A stretch of DNA of 13,337 nucleotides from Ekhidna sp. (GCA_013214445.1 JABSPG010000051.1:1-13337); one strand, 5' to 3'. Positions 7,044-13,337 are shown, counted from the first letter of the stretch. Translations and numbers: made by a program. Notes: generated by a model not told the origin, from the sequence alone.

Positions 7044-7198
7044 TGAAAACAAAAGAGTGTCCTTCCTGTGCCATGGAGGTAGATGCGGAAAGTAAGGTAT
7101 GCCCAATATGTGAGTACGAATTTGCTGAATTCAGTACCGGTTATAAGTGGGTAGCTATTCTATTGATCATTGTAATGCTATTGTATCTGTTCTTTTAG
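7043..7198 (+). CDS. 51-residue zinc-ribbon plus membrane-helix microprotein
   Basis: Small protein of 51 residues. Residues 5-23 contain two CPxC knuckles (CPSC at 6-9 and CPIC at 20-23), the four-Cys pattern of a short zinc ribbon. Residues 35-51 are a single hydrophobic helix ending at the C-terminus (WVAILLIIVMLLYLFF). It is therefore predicted to be a tail-anchored membrane protein with a cytosolic zinc knuckle. The start ATG overlaps the DUF423 stop by one base (TGATG), which supports translation and marks this frame as the real start; the frame also stays open upstream inside DUF423, but that part is a shadow. Similar UPF0547-like or zinc-ribbon/TM proteins are common and uncharacterised. 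The partner is unknown; DUF423 is the obvious candidate from position. Confidence 0.8.
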   Translation: MKTKECPSCAMEVDAESKVCPICEYEFAEFSTGYKWVAILLIIVMLLYLFF

Positions 7199-7220
7199 GA
7201 AAATTATAAGTGTGATACCA

Positions 7221-7256
7221 TAGTGCATGCCTTAAACTCGGTTCCGCCATGCACCA
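7221..7256. terminator. Inverted repeat between convergent genes, weak bidirectional terminator candidate
   Basis: GTGCATG (7223-7229) and CATGCAC (7248-7254) form a perfect 7-bp stem with an 18-base loop in the 68-base gap between the convergent microprotein and ABM-like genes. An outer T-A pair (7221/7256) follows one mismatch. Position fits a shared terminator, but no T run follows on either strand and the loop is long, so it could equally be a protein site or chance. Confidence 0.3.
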
Positions 7257-7266
7257 CTCCAAAAAC

Positions 7267-8031
7267 TCACTTTATTGGTGAGCTTGCAAAGTAAGCCTCA
7301 ACTTCCAGCTTAGAAGCAAACTCCTGATATTCCTTTGTTCCAAAGACAACTTCAGCTGCAGACTGAAACTTCTCAGCATTATCCCAGACAATAACCACTG
7401 CTTGGGTATTCTCCGCAAGACTTGGAATCCCCTTTTCATTTAGCTTATGAACCTTAAACTCACGAGCAAATTTGTATCCGTCATATTTGTTTAGTGAATT
7501 AAAAAACGCCTCTCTCTTCGCTCCAAATGCATCATCAGTTTTACCCTTTCTTATTGCAAATTCAACCACTGATCCTGACTCCTTAATAGTATTCATATCA
7601 AATTCCTTCCCATCGACTGGTTCCAGAAGAGCATAGGCAAGCGGATCGAAACTGGAAAAGTAGTCTACAGCAACTTGCTGTGGCATAAGTCTGCCAGCTG
7701 CTTCACCAAAACCTTGCATCGAATTCCAATGTGTCATACCAATCAAAATTCTACCTAAGTCCAAATCGGGCGCAACCGTAAAAAACGGATTCCACTTACC
7801 TTCATTCAAGGTTGCTTCTTCCTGGCCAAGTACATCAACAAACTTTTGCCTGGTACTTAGAAAATTCTCATGTTGTCCCTCCTTGGACTGATTAATAGCG
7901 ATTTCGTAGATTGAATTCATTCTGACTCGATTATTTAATTGAACTTCATTTTGATTTTTAAAAATGAAACCACCTATGCCGACTGACACGATGATCATAA
8001 ATAGGATACCTATTGTGCTTTTTATTTTCAT
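7267..8031 (-). CDS. Membrane-anchored tandem ABM-like (dimeric alpha/beta barrel) protein
   Basis: Protein of 254 residues with an N-terminal hydrophobic helix (7-24), probably an uncleaved anchor since no clear cleavage site follows, then an exported domain. The soluble part appears to be two related units of about 100 residues (about 39-137 and 153-250). Each opens with a strand (SIYEIAINQSKEG; SVVEFAIRKGKTD), then a helix containing R/K-x-x-F (LSTRQKFVDVL; GAKREAFFNSL), a strand with a Trp (ILIGMTHWNS; AVVIVWDNAE), and a closing helix and strand. This is the layout of the antibiotic-biosynthesis-monooxygenase / stress-responsive dimeric alpha-beta barrel superfamily; no single catalytic motif decides between enzyme and binding protein. 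It is divergent from an HxlR regulator, and a repeat array lies upstream, so regulation by that protein is likely. Family assignment is by fold pattern only. Confidence 0.65.
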   Translation of the reverse strand: MKIKSTIGILFMIIVSVGIGGFIFKNQNEVQLNNRVRMNSIYEIAINQSKEGQHENFLSTRQKFVDVLGQEEATLNEGKWNPFFTVAPDLDLGRILIGMTHWNSMQGFGEAAGRLMPQQVAVDYFSSFDPLAYALLEPVDGKEFDMNTIKESGSVVEFAIRKGKTDDAFGAKREAFFNSLNKYDGYKFAREFKVHKLNEKGIPSLAENTQAVVIVWDNAEKFQSAAEVVFGTKEYQEFASKLEVEAYFASSPIK

Positions 8032-8052
8032 TTCATTGCATTTAATAGTGTA

Positions 8053-8082
8053 AAAATTTATGATTGTGTATTGATTATCAAG
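8053..8082 (-). promoter_or_regulatory. Candidate promoter of the ABM-like gene
   Basis: Reading the minus strand, CTTG (8082-8079) is followed after 18 bases by TAAATTTT (8060-8053), one mismatch from TAnnTTTG. The predicted start would fall some 10-15 bases before the ATG at 8031. The TTAC repeat array begins immediately upstream at 8083. Confidence 0.35.
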
Positions 8083-8143
8083 TAGTTACAATAATTACAC
8101 TTAGTTACTTTTTGGTTACCCATACTGAATGCCAAATACTTAC
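8083..8143 (+). repeat. Array of five TRNTTAC direct repeats, candidate HxlR operator
   Basis: Five same-orientation heptamers: TAGTTAC (8083-8089), TAATTAC (8092-8098), TAGTTAC (8102-8108), TGGTTAC (8113-8119) and TACTTAC (8137-8143). The first four start 9, 10 and 11 bases apart, about one helical turn, so they face one side of the DNA. The array fills the space between the ABM-like promoter and the HxlR start codon, where an autoregulating HxlR protein would be expected to bind. B. subtilis HxlR is known to bind direct repeats, which fits, but the link here is inference. Confidence 0.5.
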
Positions 8144-8145
8144 AA

Positions 8146-8523
8146 ATGGAAAAAATTGAAATAAAATCAGAGCGTTTCGACAACATGGTAGAGCAAATCA
8201 AGAAATATGGAGGTTGTCCAGTGAGTTCGACTCTAAAAGTCTTTGGAGGCAAATGGAAACCTTTGATTTTATACTTTATATCCGTCGATGTAAATCGTTT
8301 TGGACAGCTACAGAGAATGATGCCAGACTGCAGTAAAAAAATGATGACCAATCAATTGAGGGAGCTGGAAAAAGATGAACTGATCAACCGGAAGGTCTTT
8401 GCAGAAGTCCCTCCAAAAGTGATCTACAGTCTGACGGATAAAGGAGAAAGTCTAAGGCCAATATTTAGCGAGTTGAGCAAGTGGGGCATAGAAAATGTGC
8501 TGGAGCCAAGAATGGAATCATAA
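8146..8523 (+). CDS. HxlR-family winged-helix transcriptional regulator
   Basis: Cytoplasmic DNA-binding protein of 125 residues, a usual HxlR length. The family signature CPVSSTLKVFGGKWKPLIL (24-42) is complete, including Cys24, which serves as a redox or electrophile sensor in some relatives such as YodB and HypR. A helix-turn-helix follows (FGQLQRMMP, then recognition helix CSKKMMTNQLRELEKDELI, 62-80). The wing (VFAEVPPKVIYSLTDKG, 84-100) and a C-terminal dimerisation helix complete the domain. A second Cys at 62 sits at the start of the recognition helix. The ATG at 8146 is preceded by A-rich sequence; Met14 is an alternative start that would still keep the domain. It is divergent from the membrane-anchored ABM-like gene and has a repeat array in front, so the pair looks like a self-contained regulator-target unit. 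The inducer is unknown. Confidence 0.95.
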   Translation: MEKIEIKSERFDNMVEQIKKYGGCPVSSTLKVFGGKWKPLILYFISVDVNRFGQLQRMMPDCSKKMMTNQLRELEKDELINRKVFAEVPPKVIYSLTDKGESLRPIFSELSKWGIENVLEPRMES

Positions 8524-8657
8524 CGAAAAGATCTAAGGGCAAAAGATGAACTTCTAAGAATCCAAGGCAGTGCCTTTCAATATTCAAACCCAACAATTCT
8601 AACCCTGTTACAAAAATCCAATCTTAGAGCTGGTATATTTTTTGATAACTACATTGT
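8524..8657 (+). other. Intergenic region: small hairpin and possible promoter
   Basis: No gene was seen in these 134 bases. AAGGC/GCCTT (8564-8576) forms a 5-bp stem with a 3-base loop but is not followed by a T run, so it is at best a weak terminator for the HxlR gene. An AT-rich stretch with TTTG at 8641-8644, close to but not matching TAnnTTTG, lies just before the Kelch start codon and may be part of its promoter. Confidence 0.25.
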
Positions 8658-9650
8658 ATGCGAAATGAATTAATTTCAGGAATACTTTTCTTTTCAGTTT
8701 CGATTGTCTTTGGACAAGAACTCATATTCGAAAAGAGAGAGAAGCTACCTAGAGCTGGCAGCAACATCACTGAAGTTACTGACGGTGAAAATCTCTACAT
8801 CATTGGTGGCAAGCGATCGGGAAATGGAAGAAAAAATCAATTGTTTAGATTTAATCCCGCATTGGAAGAATGGCTTGATCTTTCAGACTCCTTTGACGTT
8901 TTCCGAAGTGGAGGAATTTCGTCCGCTGTTTACCTAGAGGAATATAGGCTATTATTTATATGTGCCGATATTTTAACCCATGAGGGATTAAAATATCAGA
9001 TAGCTCCCTATGATGTTGACACCTATAAAAATACAGAACTTATAACAATATCTGTTGGTGTGTACTCTCAATCCAATGCCTATCATGATGGTCTTCTTTA
9101 CATTTTCGGAGGTCACAAAACAGATAATAATTCCACGGAAGATACACTTTCCAGTTCAACCTTTTATCTCTTCGATCCAGCGGAATTAATAGTAAAAAAA
9201 TTGACTGACATGCCTTTCTATGGTGCAACAAAGGGAGTTGTCATTGGAGACAAACTCTTCTTGGTAGGTAGCGAAACTTTGAAAAAGGAAAAGGATAGAG
9301 AGAAAATCAGCAATAGCAACGACATAGTTTCTTACAATTTCACGGAGGGCGCTTGGACGCTTGAATACACAGTTGATGAAGAGATTAAAAATCCTGAACT
9401 ATCCTCCTACAAAGAATACATTTTTGTCATTGGGCACCAAGAGAATAAAATTCTTATTATCGATACTAAGAACAAACAGCACACAAACCTTAGCATGAAT
9501 TTAAGAGGTATTGCCAGCTCTGCCATAGTCGTTCAGAACCAATTACATATTCTCGGAGGGCTAGATAAAAGCTCTAGCCCTGTTAGAAATCACTATAGCA
9601 TTAGTTGTGAAAAATTAATAGAAGTCTTCCAGACAAGTAAGTCTTACTAA
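8658..9650 (+). CDS. Secreted Kelch-repeat beta-propeller protein
   Basis: Exported protein of 330 residues with a signal peptide (MRNELISGILFFSVSIVFG, cleavage near residue 19). The rest consists of Kelch-type blades, each marked by a hydrophobic strand ending in Gly-Gly or a degenerate form: LYIIGG (46-51), LYIFGG, LFLVGS, IFVIGH and LHILGG near the C-terminus. Between these are the downstream aromatic strands of each blade (LFRFNPALEEWLDL; YLFDPAE; VSYNFTEGAWTLE). About five or six blades fit the length. Kelch propellers are binding scaffolds; no catalytic motif is seen and the ligand is unknown. It has no C-terminal sorting domain. The two middle repeats are degenerate at the glycine pair. 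The gene stands alone on its strand, with 134 bases before and 179 after. The coding sequence contains a 9-bp perfect inverted repeat at 9557-9581. Confidence 0.83.
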   Translation: MRNELISGILFFSVSIVFGQELIFEKREKLPRAGSNITEVTDGENLYIIGGKRSGNGRKNQLFRFNPALEEWLDLSDSFDVFRSGGISSAVYLEEYRLLFICADILTHEGLKYQIAPYDVDTYKNTELITISVGVYSQSNAYHDGLLYIFGGHKTDNNSTEDTLSSSTFYLFDPAELIVKKLTDMPFYGATKGVVIGDKLFLVGSETLKKEKDREKISNSNDIVSYNFTEGAWTLEYTVDEEIKNPELSSYKEYIFVIGHQENKILIIDTKNKQHTNLSMNLRGIASSAIVVQNQLHILGGLDKSSSPVRNHYSISCEKLIEVFQTSKSY

Positions 9651-9776
9651 TTCGTTGTAGTCGGCAAATAGGGTATAATCATTACTGAATTATTATTTGT
9701 GGGGAAACTTTGCAAAACGTCTAGGGTTGAAGTATTAAAGCCAAAGAAGTATCTCTAAATTAAGTATGTCATACAT

Positions 9777-9833
9777 ATGAAATCTGTTTTAAAAATGAAC
9801 AGTTTTCTAATTGCATTCAACATATTTAAATGA
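9777..9833 (+). CDS. Possible 18-residue leader ORF overlapping the M16 gene start
   Basis: ATG at 9777 opens 18 codons (MKSVLKMNSFLIAFNIFK) ending in TGA that overlaps the ATG of the M16 peptidase gene as ATGA. An even shorter ORF (MSYI, 9766-9780) overlaps this one in the same ATGA manner. The layout would allow translational coupling into the peptidase gene. The peptide is hydrophobic and basic with no recognised motif. Short ORFs like this arise often by chance in AT-rich DNA, so this is tentative. Confidence 0.2.
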   Translation: MKSVLKMNSFLIAFNIFK

Positions 9834-11200
9834 AAAAACCGATGAAACCGCTACTCCTGTACTTATTATTTAGCGCTATCATTTTAATCGACTGTGATGC
9901 ACAACCAAACTGGAAAAGTAGCAATCAAATCCACCAACTGTCGAACGGCCTACAGGTTTTGGTTATTGAAGACCAATCTATCCCACTAGTACATTACGAT
10001 ATGGTATTCAGGTTTGGGGCGATAGCAGAAGACGAAGAAACCAATGGAGTAGCACACCTTTATGAACACATGATGCTCACAGCCTCAAAGAGCTACCCTT
10101 CTACGGAACAGTTTACCAGCGAAATAGAAAGGTTAGGAATAGCATTGAATGGCCTAACAAATGAAGAATCTGTTCATTACTACTTCAATTTGCTATCAGA
10201 TAACTGGGAAGAAGGCTTAGCTCTACTTGCAGACGCAGTTGTCAATCCCCTTTTCTTTGAAGATGAAATCGCACTCCAAAAGTCCGCTGTAAAAGATGAA
10301 CTGAAAATTTTTGCTTCAGATCCGTACTACCTCCTAGGTCAAGCAACTAAAAAATCGTTGTGGGGGAATGAAAACACAAAAAAAGACGTCTCTGGCGACT
10401 TGAATAGCATCCTCAAAGTAAATCAAGAACTATTTTTCAAATTCCAAAAAGAGTATCATAACCCTGATCAAGCGCTCCTAATTATAGCTGGAGATATAGA
10501 CAGAGAACAAGCAATTGGTCAAGTAGCAGAGCATTTTGGGACGTGGAAAACAAACCCTAATTCTACGTATTTAGACGATCACAACTATTCCAAGTTAGAA
10601 ACGGATGTCTATACCCTTCTGGAGCATAAAGACATGGAGAATCCCTTTTTGCTTGTTGAGTGGCAAGGTCTGGATAGCGATATAAATGAACAAATTGCAG
10701 CTGCTTTGTTCTTCTATTCTTTGAATATGACTTCATCCCAATTCTTTATTGGCCTAAACAAAGAAGACTATGTTTATGACTACTACGCAGGTGTTCAGTT
10801 TGGTTCAAAATCGAGTCGCTTGTTTATGGAGTTTGACACAGATCCAAAAACCACCGATGATCTTCTGGAATGGCTACAGGTGCAAATAGTATCATGGAGT
10901 GAAAAAGATGCTATTTCGCAAGATGCATTGGCATTGGCCAAAACGAAATGGGAAATCGAATCGATCTACAAGCAGGAAAAATTATCCGAATACATCCTGG
11001 AGCTTGGGGACCGCTGGGCCATAGGAGATCGGGATTTGAGCACTGAATTTCAAAGTAGGATACAAGAAGTAACAGTAGACGACATTAACAAAGTAGTCCG
11101 AAAGTTCCTAAAGCAACCCAAATCTTATGGTTTAGTCATTGCGCCAGCTCAAACGAAAAAATTACATAAGTCCATTCGCAATAAGTTCTTGACGCAATGA
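9830..11200 (+). CDS. M16-family zinc metallopeptidase, catalytic subunit
   Basis: Exported M16B-type peptidase of 456 residues; the family cleaves unfolded peptides inside a clamshell chamber. Residues 1-24 are a signal peptide. The inverted zinc motif HxxEH is intact as HLYEH (76-80: zinc ligands His76 and His80, base Glu79). The third ligand is expected at Glu157 in VKDELK, 77 residues on, the same spacing as in pitrilysin. GLTNEESVHYYF (108-119) matches the conserved substrate-edge segment. The C-terminal half keeps the fold (YHNPDQALLIIAGDI) but lacks the Arg/Tyr pair that binds substrate in the partner domain, so it probably works as a heterodimer with the next gene. Its TGA overlaps that gene's ATG (ATGA), coupling their synthesis. 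Met5 is a possible alternative start. The role (peptide disposal, processing or maturation) is unresolved. Confidence 0.93.
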   Translation: MKKPMKPLLLYLLFSAIILIDCDAQPNWKSSNQIHQLSNGLQVLVIEDQSIPLVHYDMVFRFGAIAEDEETNGVAHLYEHMMLTASKSYPSTEQFTSEIERLGIALNGLTNEESVHYYFNLLSDNWEEGLALLADAVVNPLFFEDEIALQKSAVKDELKIFASDPYYLLGQATKKSLWGNENTKKDVSGDLNSILKVNQELFFKFQKEYHNPDQALLIIAGDIDREQAIGQVAEHFGTWKTNPNSTYLDDHNYSKLETDVYTLLEHKDMENPFLLVEWQGLDSDINEQIAAALFFYSLNMTSSQFFIGLNKEDYVYDYYAGVQFGSKSSRLFMEFDTDPKTTDDLLEWLQVQIVSWSEKDAISQDALALAKTKWEIESIYKQEKLSEYILELGDRWAIGDRDLSTEFQSRIQEVTVDDINKVVRKFLKQPKSYGLVIAPAQTKKLHKSIRNKFLTQ

Positions 11201-12495
11201 AATTAATTACAAAGATCTTGTTTATTGGTCTCTGCCTAATGTTCACCACCATCGTGAGTGCTCAATCGATCGTACCAATTGGAGATAAGACATTCTTCAA
11301 GAAGACAGATCGGCAAACGTTTTCAGTTTCCATTGCCTTTGTTGGTGGGACTGCTAACTATACCAAATCTCAAGAAGGCATTGAATATCTAGCATTAAAA
11401 TGGGCATTGCAAGGAGGTGTTCAAGGAATTGATCCCATTGCTGTTTCTAAAATGAAAGATAGTTTGGGGATGGAAGTAGCGGTAGAATCAACTTTTGATT
11501 GCTCAGTTGTGACCTTGACCGGACTTAAGAAATATTGGAAAAGCTCGTTTGATCTTTTCACTCAACTGATTACGAAACCATCACTTAATGAAGATGTTTT
11601 TGACGATTTAAAAGAAGAACTGAGTTTGTATGCCTTTTTCAATCAGCAAGATCCCGAGGGGTATATGTATCAGCAAGCCATTCAAGAAGTATTCGTTGGC
11701 GTAGATTATGCTAAGATTCCGGAAGGCAGTCCCTCAAGCATAAACCAACTCGAATCTAAGGATGTAGTGAATTATCTAGCTAAACTCCTAAAACAGCATA
11801 AAGGGTTTATTACAATTGTTGGAGACTTTTCGGATGAAGATCTGGTCCAAATCCAAGCCGTGGGAGATAAGCTCTTCAAAGGGAACGAACTAGCTTTGAC
11901 AAGCAGTTCATTTGAATTGCCAGACCAGCCATTGCTACTCAGTAGGGAAATCGAAACCAACTACCTAAGGGGAACGATGATTTCACCGGGACTAGGCTCT
12001 AAGGAAGGCTTTCCGATGCTTCTTGGAATTGAAATTCTTAGTAGTAGACTCTTTCAAAGGATCAGAAGCGAAGAGGGCTTGTCCTATGATCCGGGCGCTT
12101 ATTATGTATCCAGTGCAATACGGAAACCTTATAGTCTAATTCAGCTAGACACAGAAAATCCATCGAAAGCAATAGAACTAATCACAGAGATCGTCAAGGA
12201 CATCTCTAGCGTAGGTATTAATGAACAGGAGCTTGCAAACCACAAAGTTGGTTACTTAAGGGATAAGTACCTAAGCCAGGAAAGCACTACTGCACAATCT
12301 CAAGCACTTTGTGGATCAGTGTTGAGGAACCAGCTACTAACCATTGAAGAATTAAATCAAAAAGTTAAGGATATCACCATTGAGGATGTGAACAAGGCTC
12401 TAGCTAAATACCTTACAAATATCCACTGGAAATACATGGGTAATACTGAATTGATTAGTGCGGAAACATTGGCGAAGGCCTCAGTATTGGATTAG
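11197..12495 (+). CDS. M16-family peptidase homologue, non-catalytic subunit
   Basis: Exported M16-fold protein of 432 residues with a signal peptide (MKLITKILFIGLCLMFTTIVSA split as 1-22, cleavage before Gln23). The zinc site is gone: where the partner has GVAHLYEHMML this protein has GIEYLALKWAL (61-71), so all three motif residues are replaced (Tyr64, Leu67, Lys68). In contrast the C-terminal domain carries the Arg/Tyr substrate-binding motif, Arg290 and Tyr297 in RSEEGLSYDPG, absent from the partner. This is the division of labour known in heterodimeric M16B peptidases and mitochondrial processing peptidase. The ATG overlaps the catalytic gene's stop by four bases, supporting equal synthesis. 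The two proteins should assemble in the periplasm. No substrate is evident from the context; a multi-pass membrane protein follows after 50 bases. Confidence 0.91.
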   Translation: MKLITKILFIGLCLMFTTIVSAQSIVPIGDKTFFKKTDRQTFSVSIAFVGGTANYTKSQEGIEYLALKWALQGGVQGIDPIAVSKMKDSLGMEVAVESTFDCSVVTLTGLKKYWKSSFDLFTQLITKPSLNEDVFDDLKEELSLYAFFNQQDPEGYMYQQAIQEVFVGVDYAKIPEGSPSSINQLESKDVVNYLAKLLKQHKGFITIVGDFSDEDLVQIQAVGDKLFKGNELALTSSSFELPDQPLLLSREIETNYLRGTMISPGLGSKEGFPMLLGIEILSSRLFQRIRSEEGLSYDPGAYYVSSAIRKPYSLIQLDTENPSKAIELITEIVKDISSVGINEQELANHKVGYLRDKYLSQESTTAQSQALCGSVLRNQLLTIEELNQKVKDITIEDVNKALAKYLTNIHWKYMGNTELISAETLAKASVLD

Positions 12496-12545
12496 AGGAC
12501 TCACCCAGTTTGATCCTAGTATATTATTGTTAGCTTCCTACACAA

Positions 12546-13079
12546 ATGAGCAACGAAGAATACATCTTAGCTTTTGAAGCAATACTATATGGCCTGATTG
12601 TAAGTCGAATTCTGATCAAGTGGAACTACATGGTTCAGGATGATCCACCTAAAAAGCACTACTGGGCATTTTGGGTTTTCACAATCGGTATCTTCTTACT
12701 TATCATATATGTATTTGTAATGAATAAGATTTCAAACCATTACCAATTCATCGTCGATCCAAAAACCTTTCTTTGGTATGGAGTTTTTCCCCCAGCTCTT
12801 TTTACTTTCATTGTGTATCAACTATTTCCTAAGGAATTTAAAGATGTAGACCTTAAGCTGTACCTAATGAAGTACCGTGCGAGAATTATCATTCCACTGC
12901 TAGTTTTCATTTTACTTACGCTACTGCAGTTCGCTGGGTCTGTCATGGACTTTGGCTCTATCCTGGGTATGCTCATAGCTGCATTTGGAATAATAGTTAT
13001 TATCCTAAATAAGAATTGGCTCCTTGAAATTTTTGCAGTCCTTTTCCTGCTCGCAGTTATTCTAGGAGGCTATCTATAG
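12546..13079 (+). CDS. Six-helix membrane protein of unknown function
   Basis: Integral membrane protein of 177 residues that I cannot assign to a family. Hydrophobic segments are at about 7-24, 40-58, 75-93, 112-130, 136-154 and 158-176, predicting six helices. A charged loop (QDDPPKKHYW, 31-40) and a basic/acidic loop (PKEFKDVDLKLYLMKYRAR, 95-113) contain most of the polar residues and likely face the cytoplasm. There is no cleavable signal peptide and no catalytic motif. The start ATG lies 50 bases after the non-catalytic M16 gene; the gap has a TATTATTG element (12522-12529, one mismatch to TAnnTTTG) but no properly spaced -33 box, so read-through from the M16 operon and an own promoter are both possible. 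A hairpin with a T-rich tail follows about 70 bases downstream. Confidence 0.75.
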   Translation: MSNEEYILAFEAILYGLIVSRILIKWNYMVQDDPPKKHYWAFWVFTIGIFLLIIYVFVMNKISNHYQFIVDPKTFLWYGVFPPALFTFIVYQLFPKEFKDVDLKLYLMKYRARIIIPLLVFILLTLLQFAGSVMDFGSILGMLIAAFGIIVIILNKNWLLEIFAVLFLLAVILGGYL

Positions 13080-13146
13080 ACTACCAAAATCTAGTGGGAG
13101 ACATAGTAGCGTTGATAAAAGCATCGCCTATTTAGCTCCTAAACAT

Positions 13147-13209
13147 CACGTCTCAAATTATTTGAGACCTCTTTTATTCTCCCCAACACGTCTCAGATCA
13201 TAATCTAAG
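13147..13209. repeat. Duplicated CACGTCTCA with two tandem dyads
   Basis: CACGTCTCA occurs at 13147-13155 and 13187-13195, exactly 40 bases apart. Each copy leads into an inverted repeat: the perfect GTCTCAAAT/ATTTGAGAC dyad, and CTCAGAT (13192-13198) with ATCTAAG (13203-13209), six of seven pairs. The rest of the 218-base gap 13080-13297 holds no gene that I can see. Confidence 0.45.
13150..13180 (+). terminator. Hairpin with T-rich tail, probable terminator
   Basis: GTCTCAAAT (13150-13158) and ATTTGAGAC (13160-13168) are perfect inverted arms around one T; as RNA this folds to a 7-bp stem with a 5-base loop, followed by CTCTTTTATTCT. It lies 70 bases after the membrane protein stop. The T tract is interrupted, so termination efficiency is uncertain, and the near-perfect DNA dyad could also be a protein site. 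Confidence 0.45.
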
Positions 13210-13297
13210 GCGATTCAAATGGGTACTCCAAAGATCTTAGCATCATCAATTGCAGACAAAATCTCTGTGAGTATGTTAAATCTTAAATGAAAACAAA

Positions 13298-13337
13298 ATG
13301 AAAAAGGCACTTATCATTATCGGAGTATTAGTAGCAA
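13298..13337 (+). CDS. Start of an exported protein, cut by the window end
   Basis: ATG at 13298 opens a frame to the window edge reading MKKALIIIGVLVA, a typical signal-peptide beginning (two Lys, then a hydrophobic core). The start context is A-rich without a Shine-Dalgarno site, like the neighbouring genes. A four-codon ORF (ATG at 13287) overlaps it in ATGA fashion but is probably chance. Nothing can be said of the product beyond export. Confidence 0.6.
   Translation, partial: MKKALIIIGVLVA

Noticed and set aside
8704..8937. 77-codon open frame inside the Kelch gene
   Set aside because: Shadow frame with no motif; the Kelch frame shows signal peptide and blade repeats over the same bases.
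9651..9829. Search for RNA gene or strong terminator between Kelch and M16 genes
   Set aside because: No stable hairpin with T tract or structured RNA pattern was seen; only AT-rich DNA and tiny ORFs.
9887..9900. Cys22 of the M16 catalytic subunit as a lipobox
   Set aside because: The residue before the Cys is Asp, which does not fit a lipobox; an ordinary signal peptide cleaved near residue 24 fits better.
13287..13301. Four-codon ORF overlapping the last gene's start
   Set aside because: Too short and AT-rich to separate from chance.

Overview
The window looks like a chromosomal segment of a Bacteroidota bacterium, probably a Cytophagales-type environmental lineage. I infer this from a FISUMP-domain secreted protein, a nitroreductase close to known Bacteroidota iodotyrosine deiodinases, A/T-rich start contexts without Shine-Dalgarno sequences, and a TAnnTTTG-type -7 element. 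Genus-level assignment is not possible by eye. No tRNA, rRNA, CRISPR array, insertion sequence or prophage gene was seen.

Layout. (1) 1-1116, + strand: 3' part of valS, cut by the window edge. (2) 1131-5142, - strand: four exported or surface proteins, read in the order M28 zinc aminopeptidase lipoprotein, RidA-family lipoprotein with a His-alternating N-terminus, FISUMP-domain secreted protein, and a short Omp85-type outer-membrane barrel without POTRA domains. Gaps are 10-53 bases, so this may be one transcript. (3) 5268-7198, + strand: an iodotyrosine-deiodinase-like flavoprotein, a secreted protein of unknown function, a DUF423 membrane protein, and an overlapping 51-residue zinc-ribbon/membrane microprotein. 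(4) 7267-8523: a membrane-anchored tandem ABM-like protein (-) divergent from an HxlR regulator (+). Their 114-base shared region holds a helically phased array of TRRTTAC direct repeats. (5) 8658-9650, +: a secreted Kelch propeller. (6) 9830-13079, +: a catalytic M16 zinc peptidase, a non-catalytic M16 partner overlapping it by four bases, and a six-helix membrane protein. (7) 13298 to the edge: the first codons of another exported protein.

The dominant theme is cell-envelope and periplasmic biology. Most full-length products carry a signal peptide, lipobox or membrane helices. The most interesting points are the complete deiodinase-type active-site lid in the nitroreductase, the complementary M16 pair, the exported RidA protein linked to a POTRA-less Omp85 barrel, and the repeat array between the HxlR and ABM genes. 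None is proven to be a new system from sequence alone.
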